Shown here: positions 8,087 to 16,100 of the stretch, piece by piece | How positions within the stretch are numbered: the stretch's first letter is position 1 | Layout of the letters: each line of letters opens with the position of its first letter | Source: an uncultured bacterium | GTDB lineage: Bacteria; Verrucomicrobiota; Verrucomicrobiia; CAIQCK01 | NCBI GenBank assembly: GCA_903870275.1 | Contig: CAIQCK010000099.1 | Coordinates: forward strand, 1 to 37,416 | DNA: 37,416 nucleotides | Direction of reading: 5' to 3' | Program-made: the position numbers and the translations under genes | The notes under the pieces: generated by a model | Databases searched by the model: none | Told to the model about the DNA's origin: nothing | The model's input: only the letters and a program-made list of their open reading frames with translations

Positions 8087-8362
8087 TTACGCTTCCGTCG
8101 CGCCCTGCCTTTCCTGTTGAACCGCGCGCATGGCTTTTCGTTTGCGTGCCATCGGCGCGCGCATGCTGGTGGAAGCGGTTCTTGTTGATTCCTTGGCCGC
8201 CTTGTCTTCCGCCGTGTGCATTGCGCGCAGCAGCGTCTCTGCTTGCATCCAATGCTCCACGTCGCGGCCATGCGGTTTGCCTTCCCTCTCCCAAATCAGG
8301 TAGGCACACGCCGCCACATCGATTGGATTCAACTCCGGCTGGGGGGAATTCTCGGCGTTCAT
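8087..8362 (-). CDS. DUF2934 domain protein
   Basis: A 91-residue protein. The N-terminal half, VAACAYLIWEREGKPHGRDVEHWMQAE, carries the DUF2934 signature AYxxWExxGxPxGxDxxHWxxAE. The remainder is a low-complexity, basic tail (RKRKAMRAVQQER) that may contact nucleic acid. DUF2934 proteins are small, common in Proteobacteria, Verrucomicrobiota and Planctomycetota, and have no established function. It is the first gene of the minus-strand cluster leading to eboE and is divergent from the D,D-carboxypeptidase at 8570, with about 200 bases between their starts. Confidence 0.82.
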   Translation of the reverse strand: MNAENSPQPELNPIDVAACAYLIWEREGKPHGRDVEHWMQAETLLRAMHTAEDKAAKESTRTASTSMRAPMARKRKAMRAVQQERQGATEA

Positions 8363-8569
8363 GGCGGAGGAATTTTGCCACGTTACGGGGCAGCATCCAA
8401 GCTATTTCTGGCGTTCGCCGCGGTCCTGACTCAGCCGATGCTTGACCCCGAAGGTCGTTGAGAAGAAGGTATCCGTCTTTACCGCCCATCGGGCGCGGGC
8501 GGTCTCGTGGGTTTGGTTTGCACGCCCAAACGACGAACACAAAAACAACTGCGGACTTTGAGAAAAACC

Positions 8570-9652
8570 ATGAATGGCATCGCGCGGACTTGTTTGCTTG
8601 CAGCACTGGCGGGATGGATGACTGCGGGACAACCGGAAGGCTGGGCAGCAACGAAACGGCCCACCGCTCCCGCCGCAAAAAAACACGGTGTCGCGCAGAA
8701 TCCCTATCTTAGCGCCATCGTCGTGGACGCCGCCACCGGCAACGTCCTTTTTGAAGACAAGGCCGACACCAAAGGCTATCCCGCCAGCATGCTCAAGTTG
8801 ATGGATCTGCTTATCATCCTGGAGAAAGTCGAGCGAAAAGAGATCACGATGCAGGACCCGGTTCCCGTCAGCGCCAAAGCCTCCCATATCGGCGGGTCGC
8901 GCGTCTGGTTGGCGGAAAAGGAATCGTTCCCGATGGACGAGATGCTCTACGCGCTCATGGTCCAATCGGCCAACGATGTCGCGGCGGCGCTCGCGGAAAA
9001 AATCGCCGGCACCACGGAGGCGTTCGTTGAACTGATGAACAAGCGCGCCCAGGAACTCGGCATGACGAGCACCGTCTTCAAATCCGTCCACGGCCTGCCG
9101 CCGGGACCGGGCCAGGAGCACGACGTCACCACCGCTCGCGACTTCGCCCTCCTCTGCCGCGAACTGCTCAAGCACAAAGACACGCTGCGCTACTCTTCCA
9201 CGCGCGAACGGCCGTTCCGGCCCAATGACCCAAAACACATGGTCGTGATGCACACACACAACCATCTGCTCGGCGCAGTCGAAGGCTGCGACGGACTCAA
9301 GACCGGCTACATCACCGAGGCGGGCTACTCCATCTCCGTCACCGCCCAACGCAAAGGCCGGCGCGTCATTGCCGTAGTCCTCGGCAGCATTGACCGCAAA
9401 GTGCGCGATGCGAAGGCCGCGGAGTTGCTCTCCAAAGGATTCGCAGCTCTTCCTGCGCTCCCTCCGCCTGCGCCGTCCAAAATCGAACCCGTCCGCGCGC
9501 CCGCGCCTCCCGCTCAGGCCAAGGCGATGACGAACCCGGCGGCGCAAGAACCGGAGTTGCACGCCCACTACGGTTATTACTGGGCCTTCGGTCTCATTGT
9601 GATCTCCGCGCTGACTGCCGCTTGGTGGATGAAGAAGAATCGCTGGATGTGA
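8570..9652 (+). CDS. D-alanyl-D-alanine carboxypeptidase (peptidase S11, DacA/PBP5-like)
   Basis: A 360-residue S11 serine peptidase that trims the terminal D-Ala from peptidoglycan pentapeptides in the periplasm. The start at 8570 (MNGIARTCLLAALAGW) begins a clear signal peptide; an upstream in-frame start would precede it with a charged stretch. The three active-site motifs are present: SxxK as S73-M-L-K76, SxN as S133-A-N135, and KTG at 244-246 (GLKTGYITEAGYS). After a Pro/Ala-rich linker (about 300-330) there is a C-terminal transmembrane helix, YYWAFGLIVISALTAAWWM, and a basic tail, in place of the amphipathic anchor of E. coli PBP5. The catalytic domain is intact. Monocistronic as far as seen. 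Confidence 0.93.
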   Translation: MNGIARTCLLAALAGWMTAGQPEGWAATKRPTAPAAKKHGVAQNPYLSAIVVDAATGNVLFEDKADTKGYPASMLKLMDLLIILEKVERKEITMQDPVPVSAKASHIGGSRVWLAEKESFPMDEMLYALMVQSANDVAAALAEKIAGTTEAFVELMNKRAQELGMTSTVFKSVHGLPPGPGQEHDVTTARDFALLCRELLKHKDTLRYSSTRERPFRPNDPKHMVVMHTHNHLLGAVEGCDGLKTGYITEAGYSISVTAQRKGRRVIAVVLGSIDRKVRDAKAAELLSKGFAALPALPPPAPSKIEPVRAPAPPAQAKAMTNPAAQEPELHAHYGYYWAFGLIVISALTAAWWMKKNRWM

Positions 9653-9676
9653 GCCGTCCACACCGAAACGCAATAC

Positions 9677-9764
9677 AGTGCGTGGCCGGCTTTGGATTTT
9701 CACCGTCCACGCGGACGGCGACAACGACTACCTCGAACGCGCCAACGTCCGCGACGGCTCGCGC
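9677..9764 (+). pseudogene. Fragment duplicating part of the Tat-secreted protein gene at 11964
   Basis: This stretch aligns without gaps to 12107-12194 at an offset of exactly 2430 bases. Counting 9681-9764 gives 76 of 84 identical positions. Translated in the matching frame it reads RGRLWIFTVHADGDNDYLER, the same as residues near 49-68 of the downstream protein apart from three changes. No start, no signal and no downstream homology remain; similarity ends abruptly after GSR. It lies between the carboxypeptidase stop and the sensor gene start, so the sensor gene is bracketed by two direct copies of the segment. Confidence 0.85.
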
Positions 9765-9853
9765 TTGGCTTCCGCCGTCCGCCCGCGCGCGCCAAAAAAA
9801 CTCGCGACACCGAGGCGGTGCTTTGATATACAAAATGAGGGACGGAAGACACG

Positions 9854-11920
9854 ATGACGTTTGACCGGAAAATCTTGGGAACGTTCGGGCTGGCTACGCT
9901 TGCCTTGGGAGTCATCGCCATCATTTCCTACAGCAGCACCACAGGTTTTATCGAGACCTCGAATTTGGTGCGCCACAATCATCAGGTGCTCGGAGAAACC
10001 GGAAGCTTGTTGACCGACTTGATGAACATCGAGACCGCCGTGCGAGGCTACGCCATCAACGGCAACGAAATCTTCCTCGAACCCTACCACCTCGCCCTTC
10101 CGAAAATACCCGACCATTTCAAGGCGTTGCGCGACCTGATCGTCAAGAACGCCGGTCAACAACGCCGGTTGGACGAACTGGAGCCCCTGATTGCCAAGCA
10201 GATCGCCGTTGCGCAAGACTGCATCCGCGCGATGAAACGGCAGGGTGCCGAAGCCGCAGCCCGTGCGAACGGGCTTGAGGAAGGCAAGCGGCTCATGGAT
10301 TCCATCCACCGTGTGATCGGCGCGATGGAGAACGAAGAGTCGCAGTTGTTGAAAACGCGCAGCGAGCAGTCCACACACAACGCCAACTTTGCCATGCTGG
10401 TGACAGTGGCGCTCGATGTGGTCATTGTGGTGCTGCTTGTCTGGGTGGGCTACGCCACGGCCCGGTATCTGGCACAACGCGCGCGGGTCGAGCAGGAACG
10501 AATCCGAAGCCACGAGCGGTTGACGCTTTCGCAAAAAGCGGGACGGATAGGACACTTTGAGTATTTTTTTGAAACCAAAACCTGCCTTTGGTCCGCGCAA
10601 CTGGAGGCGCTCTACGACCTGGCGGGCGGCCGTTTTAAAGGAACGTTCGAAGACTGGTTGCAATACATGCACCCGGAAGACCGGAAATCGGTGCAAACGG
10701 AATTCGAGCGTTCCAAAACAACGGGGCAATTCGAAAAAGAGTTCCGGATTCTCTGGCCCAACGGCGCGGTTCGCTGGATCCAGATGCGGGCGGAGGTTTA
10801 TTTCGATGCCGTCCGCATCCCGGTGCGCATGGTGGGCATCAACCGCGACATCACCGGCCGCAAAATGGCGGAGGCCGCACTGCGGCAATCCGAACAACGA
10901 CACAGCACCCGCAACCGCATCGTCGAGATTTGCCTCAAGACCGGCGAGCAAGAGATGTATGTGCGGGTGCTGGCCATCATTCTGGAAACCACCAAGAGCA
11001 AGTATGGGATCTTTGGTTATGTGGACGAACAAGGCGCATTCGTGGTGCCTGCGATGACACCGACGGCCTGGGAACGGTGCCAAGTAACCGACAAGGCCAC
11101 GGTGTTTCCTCGCGACGCCTGGGGCGAGAGTCAGTGGCCTCGCGCGATCCGCCAGAAACAAGCTCTTTACTCGAACGAACGCGCGACGTTGACGCCCAAA
11201 GGCCATGTTGAAATCCTCCGGAGCGCATCCGTGCCCATCCTTCACCAAAACGAAGTCATTGGGCTTTTTCAGGTCGCCAACAAAGAGACGAACTACGACC
11301 GGAACGACATCCGGATTCTGGAGGACGTCGCGGCCTGTGTCGCGCCGCTTCTGGCGGCAAGACTTCAACGGGACCGGGCGGAAAAGTCGCACAAACAGAT
11401 GAGAGAAGCGACGCGCAAAGCCCATCATGAAATGGAGGCCCGCCTTCAGCAGCGCACCGCTGAACTGCAACAACAAATCACCAAGCGCCAGCAAGCCGAG
11501 GAGACCCTGCGCCAAACCGAAGAAAGATTCCGCAGGATCGCCGCCAGCATTGACGGCGTGCTCTACAGCGTGGACGTCGAAACACGGGAGTTCCGTTATT
11601 TGAGTCCCGCCGTGGAAAAAATCCTGGGATACACTGCGGAAGACATCCGTAACATGGGAGGCCGCACCGCTTTCCTGAATCGGGTGATTGAAAAAGGCGA
11701 TTTTGCCGAGCAGAAGAACCGTTGGAAGCGGTTGACATCGCAGCCCACCCAGAACGCCGGATTCTCTGACGAGGAATGGTGGCGCTGCAAGGACGGGACC
11801 TTGAAATGTATCGAAGATCGCTGGACGCCCGTTTACGACGGAGAGCGCCTGATCACCACCGAAGGCGTGCTTTGTGACATCACCGAACGCAAGAAGGACG
11901 GCAAGAACTCCCGCTCGTGA
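9854..11920 (+). CDS. Membrane sensor protein CHASE3-PAS-GAF-PAS without output domain
   Basis: A 688-residue protein. Residues 7-32 form a first transmembrane helix. A CHASE3-like periplasmic helical domain follows (NIETAVRGYAINGNEIFLEPY near 56-76), and a second transmembrane helix lies at about 175-205. PAS1 spans about 222-340, with PAC ending VGINRDITGRKMAE. A GAF domain spans about 355-515 (VLAIILETTKSKYGIFGYVD to LFQVANKETNYDRNDIRILE), then a charged coiled coil to about 555. PAS2 spans about 560-680 and ends DITERKKDGKNSRS, where the protein stops. No histidine kinase, GGDEF, EAL, HTH or methyl-accepting domain is present. GGAAG five bases before ATG 9854 supports the start. It may signal through a partner kinase, or it may be a sensor kinase that lost its transmitter; bracketing by duplicated sequence favours past rearrangement. 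Confidence 0.88.
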   Translation: MTFDRKILGTFGLATLALGVIAIISYSSTTGFIETSNLVRHNHQVLGETGSLLTDLMNIETAVRGYAINGNEIFLEPYHLALPKIPDHFKALRDLIVKNAGQQRRLDELEPLIAKQIAVAQDCIRAMKRQGAEAAARANGLEEGKRLMDSIHRVIGAMENEESQLLKTRSEQSTHNANFAMLVTVALDVVIVVLLVWVGYATARYLAQRARVEQERIRSHERLTLSQKAGRIGHFEYFFETKTCLWSAQLEALYDLAGGRFKGTFEDWLQYMHPEDRKSVQTEFERSKTTGQFEKEFRILWPNGAVRWIQMRAEVYFDAVRIPVRMVGINRDITGRKMAEAALRQSEQRHSTRNRIVEICLKTGEQEMYVRVLAIILETTKSKYGIFGYVDEQGAFVVPAMTPTAWERCQVTDKATVFPRDAWGESQWPRAIRQKQALYSNERATLTPKGHVEILRSASVPILHQNEVIGLFQVANKETNYDRNDIRILEDVAACVAPLLAARLQRDRAEKSHKQMREATRKAHHEMEARLQQRTAELQQQITKRQQAEETLRQTEERFRRIAASIDGVLYSVDVETREFRYLSPAVEKILGYTAEDIRNMGGRTAFLNRVIEKGDFAEQKNRWKRLTSQPTQNAGFSDEEWWRCKDGTLKCIEDRWTPVYDGERLITTEGVLCDITERKKDGKNSRS

Positions 11921-11963
11921 CTGTGCGGCGCGATTCATCAAGACGTGTTGAGGGAAAACAACA

Positions 11964-12989
11964 ATGAGCAAGAACCTGTCACCAACATCTTTTTCCCGGC
12001 GCGCCATGCTCGGCGCGGCTGCCATGGGAGTGGCGGCGCTCGCCGGGGGCGCGAATGCAGCGGAAAAGCCGGAAGCCCTTTCACACGGGAAACCAAGACC
12101 CGCCACGGTGCGGGACCGGCTTTGGATTTTTACCGTCTACGCGGGCGGCGACAACGATTACCTCGAACGGGCCAACGTCCGCGGCGGCTCGCGCATGACG
12201 CCGGCCGAGGGCGCGTTCTGGCTGAATGTGCCCAACCTGCTGCTGATCCGCAGCCATGACGAGCCGCATCTGCCGGGCGGCGAGCAATGGCGCGCGAAAA
12301 CATCCTTCGAACAATACGCCACCTCGTTCCAGCCGCTTGACCGCGTTGTCTGGTCCGTCGTCGGCAGCGGCGGCAAAGGCGGTCTGGCCGAGCTGTCTCC
12401 CGTGATTCAACTTGCCAAAAAATTTCCCAACATCCGCGGCATCTATCTCGACGACTTCATCGTGGACGCGAAAAAACAACCCGATGGCCGCATCGCAGGC
12501 CGTCCGGCGCTGCAACCGGCCGAACTGAAAAAGGCGCGCGAGCAACTGAAGTCCGTCGGCCGGCCGATGGACGTTTGGATCACCCTCTACACGCACGAGA
12601 TTACGCCGCCGCGAAAGACAACCTCCCCCGCGTTCCGCGGCTGCGAGCCGCCACTGGCAGAGTTTCTGGACCTTTTCGACGTGCTCACGCTTTGGACGTG
12701 GAATTCCGACGAGCTGCCGGCGCTGGAGGAGAACCTGGCCGCACTGGAGAAGATCGCGCCCAAACAGGCGCGCATTGCGCTGGGCTTATACATCTGGGAC
12801 TACCACAACGGCCGGCCGGTGCCGCAGGAGTTGATGCAGCATCAGTGCGAAACCGGCCTCAAGTGGCTGAAGGCCGGGCGCATTCACGAAATGATCTTCC
12901 TGGCCAATACCGTGCTCGACATGGGCGTCCCCAGCGCCGAGTTCGCCCGCCAATGGATCGCCAAGGTCGGCGCGCAATCCCTGGAGTAG
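11964..12989 (+). CDS. Tat-exported protein of unknown function, TIM-barrel glycosidase-like
   Basis: A 341-residue protein whose N-terminus has a twin-arginine signal (SFSRRAMLGAAAMGVAALAG). The mature part has (beta/alpha)8-like alternation with motifs often seen in glycoside-hydrolase barrels: NIRGIYLDDFIVD (about 154-166), PMDVWITLYTHEI, FDVLTLWTWNSDEL, IALGLYIWDYHNGRP and IHEMIFLANTVLDMG. Asp residues in YLDDF are candidate catalytic residues. I do not recognise a named family. GAGGGAAAAC precedes the ATG. A degenerate copy of codons about 49-77 lies 2430 bases upstream, beyond the sensor gene. Likely a periplasmic or secreted carbohydrate-active protein, but this is inference from fold-like motifs. 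Confidence 0.75.
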   Translation: MSKNLSPTSFSRRAMLGAAAMGVAALAGGANAAEKPEALSHGKPRPATVRDRLWIFTVYAGGDNDYLERANVRGGSRMTPAEGAFWLNVPNLLLIRSHDEPHLPGGEQWRAKTSFEQYATSFQPLDRVVWSVVGSGGKGGLAELSPVIQLAKKFPNIRGIYLDDFIVDAKKQPDGRIAGRPALQPAELKKAREQLKSVGRPMDVWITLYTHEITPPRKTTSPAFRGCEPPLAEFLDLFDVLTLWTWNSDELPALEENLAALEKIAPKQARIALGLYIWDYHNGRPVPQELMQHQCETGLKWLKAGRIHEMIFLANTVLDMGVPSAEFARQWIAKVGAQSLE

Positions 12990-13112
12990 TCCGCCGGCCG
13001 TCGTTTTCGCGTGTCCTTGCGCATTCCTACCAAGGTCGCAGTGGTTTTCGCTCGCCTCGCCTGAGGTTTCTCGGAAATGATGCCGTAACTTTTTTTGCGC
13101 TGGAATCGAGCT

Positions 13113-16100
13113 ATGAAACTATCTGTTCGTTTGGGATCAATGCTGGCAGCAACGATGGCGATGGGTTGGTGCGCGCTCAACTTATCGGTTGAGTCGGCGC
13201 GCGCGGCGTCGCCGGAGTGGAACCAGGCCATCCACAACCTTCGCCAGCAGGTCATGGCGGTGCGCAAGGGCGTCGAGGAAGGCGACTGGTTTTCCACGGA
13301 GCCGATGCGGCCGAACAAAAAGAACCGCACGGCCAACGTCGAACCGGAGTCGTGTGTTGATTTGAAGGCAAAAGATTCCGGCGGAAAAAAGTCGCTCTGG
13401 AGCCACATGAACTGGACCGATGGCCAGGATGTGGAAGTCAGGGGCGCGGCCGGCAACGCCATCTACGCCTATCGCGTGCTCACTGCCAAGGAGCCGGCCA
13501 AACTCGTTGTGGAATTTGGCGGCGCGGACAGCCTTGCGGTTTGGTTGAACCAGAAGCCGGTGCTCACGCGGGAAAAGCCCTCCAGCGCACACGAGAAAGT
13601 CACACTCGACCTCGCCAAGGGGAGGAACGAACTGCTCATTCGCATCAACTGCACCAGGGAGACCAGCAGTTTCTTCTACTTCAGCGGACCGGTTATCTCG
13701 ACGGAGCTGGCGAAGCTCGACAGCCGGTTCAGCGAGGAGAACCAGCTCTTCACAATGTATTTCCCCGGCTATCAGCGGTGGTTCGTTGACGACGCAAGCC
13801 CGGCGCCCGAGCGGAGCGCGATCGGCTCGGTGTTGAGGAAACTCAAAACCGCCGCCGCCGCGGAGAGCGCCCGGCTCGACGAATTGGTCAAGAGCAAGGC
13901 CACCTCCGCCGATCCGGCGTGGTTCGATTTGTTCCTTTCCGTGGCGCACAAGGCGAAGGCGCTTGAAGACGCCACAGCGCTGTTGAAGTCGGTGAACACC
14001 CAAGCGCTGCGGCTCGCCATCGAGGACCTGGCCAAGACCTATCCCGACAAATACAAGAACGGCGCGGCCTATCTCTCGCGGCTCGACGCCATCGAAAAGG
14101 AGATGCCCGCCATCCAGAAGGCGCTGGCCGACAACGACGACAAGGCCATCATGGACTTCGGCGCGCGCTGCGACAGCCTGCAACGCGAGGCGCTGATCCT
14201 CAACAACCCGGTCATTGACTTCGACAAGATCCTTCTGATCAAGCGCGACGCGAGCCGGCTCTGTCTGCCGGCGAACTGGCAGGGCAACTCCAGCGTCAAA
14301 CCCGCCACGCTCAACGAAATCGCCGCGATGCCCATCCGCGAAAAGAATCCCCCGCTCCAGCGCGTCTTCAAGCCACAGCGCGACGTGTTCGTCGGCGACG
14401 TGCGGCTCCATTTCGATGGCGCGCGCATCCTGTTCTCGTCCATCGGTTCCAACGACCGCTGGCAGATTTTTGAGACGAAACTCGACGGCACCGGTTTGCG
14501 GCAGGTGTCTCTGGGCGAATACGGCGACGTGGACAACTACGACGGCATGTATCTGCCCGACGGCCGCATCATTTTCGATTGCAGCGCCACGTTCCAGGGC
14601 GTGCCGTGCGTCGGTGGCAGCGATTACGTCGCCAACCTCCACATCATGGACGCCGACGGCAAGAACGTCCGCCGGCTCACATTCGACCAGGACAACGACT
14701 GGTATCCGTGGCTGATGGAGGATGGGCGCGTGATGTATCTGCGCTGGGAATACACCGACTCGGCGCATTACTTCAGCCGCGTGCTGATGCACATGAACCC
14801 CGACGGCACGCGCCAGCAGGAGTTCTACCACAGCAACAGCTACTGGCCGAACGCCACCTTCTACGCGAAGCAGTTGCCCGGCAAACCGTCCATGTTCGTC
14901 GGCGTCATCTCCGGCCACCACGGCGTCGCGCGCGCCGGCGAGCTGGTTGTTTTTGACGCCAGCAAAGGCCGTCAGGAAGCTACCGGCGCCGTGCAGAAAA
15001 TTCCCGGCTACGGCAAGAAGGTCGAAGCCGTCATCAAGGACGGCCTCGTGAACGACTCGTGGCCGAAGTTCCTGCATCCGTTCCCGTTGAGCGACAAACA
15101 GTTCCTCGTCTCGTGCAAGCCCGACCCGCGCGCGAACTGGGGCGTTTATCTCGTGGACATCTTCGACAACATGATCCTGCTCAAGGAACAGCCGGGCCAG
15201 GCGATGCTCGAACCGATCCCGTGGCGCAAGACCACGCCGCCGCCGTGCATTCCCGACATGGTGGATACGTCGAAGAAAACCGCCACCGTTTCCATCCAGA
15301 ACATCTACGCCGGCCGCGGGCTGGCGGGCGTTCCGCCGGGCACGGTCAAGGCGCTGCGGCTTTTCCAGTATGAATATTCCTACCGGAACATGGGAGGGCA
15401 TTACTTCGTCGGCATGGAAGGCCCGTGGGACGTGCGGCGGATCATCGGCACCGTGCCGGTCCAGCCCGACGGCTCCGCGTCGTTCGAGGTGCCCGCGAAC
15501 ATCCCGATAGCCATCCAACCGCTCGACGCCGGCGGCAAGGCGCTCCAGCAGATGCGCAGTTGGTTCGTCGGCGTGCCGGGCGAACACGTCTCCTGCACCG
15601 GCTGCCACGAGCCGCAGAATTATTCCATCGCTCTGAAGGCCACCGACGCCGGACGCGGCGCGCCCGCGGTGCCCGCGCCGTGGCACGGCCCGAAACGCGG
15701 CTTCGCGTTCCTGCGCGAGGTGCAGCCGGTGCTCGACAAGTATTGCGTCGGCTGCCACGACGGCAAGATCGCCACACAGCCGAACTTCGCCGACACCAAC
15801 ATCGTCCGCACCACCACCGGCTCGCCGTTGCCCGCGTCGTATCTGGCGCTGCATCCGTTCGTGCGCCGCAACGGCCCCGAAGGCGATTACCATCTCCTCA
15901 CGCCGCTGGAATTCCACGCCAACACCAGCGAGCTGGTGCAGATGCTCGAAAAGGGCCATCACAACGTCAAACTCGACGCCGAGGCGTGGGACCGCATTAT
16001 CACGTGGATTGACCTCAACGTCCCCTGCTACGGCACGTGGCACGAGGCGCGAGAGATTCCAAAGGACTTCGAAAAGCGCCGCTACGAAATGAAGAAACTC

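Noticed and set aside
8402..9724. 440-codon open frame antisense to the D,D-carboxypeptidase
   Set aside because: Shadow of a gene with all three S11 active-site motifs in the sense strand.
9728..12106. 792-codon open frame antisense to the sensor gene
   Set aside because: Its composition (many His, Arg, Phe, no domains) is that of a mirror frame in GC-rich DNA, and the plus strand encodes clear CHASE3, PAS and GAF domains.
13182..16043. 953-codon open frame antisense to the cytochrome/FGE-like fusion gene
   Set aside because: The sense strand encodes haem motifs, a propeller and a signal peptide; the antisense frame has no domain or ribosome-binding site.
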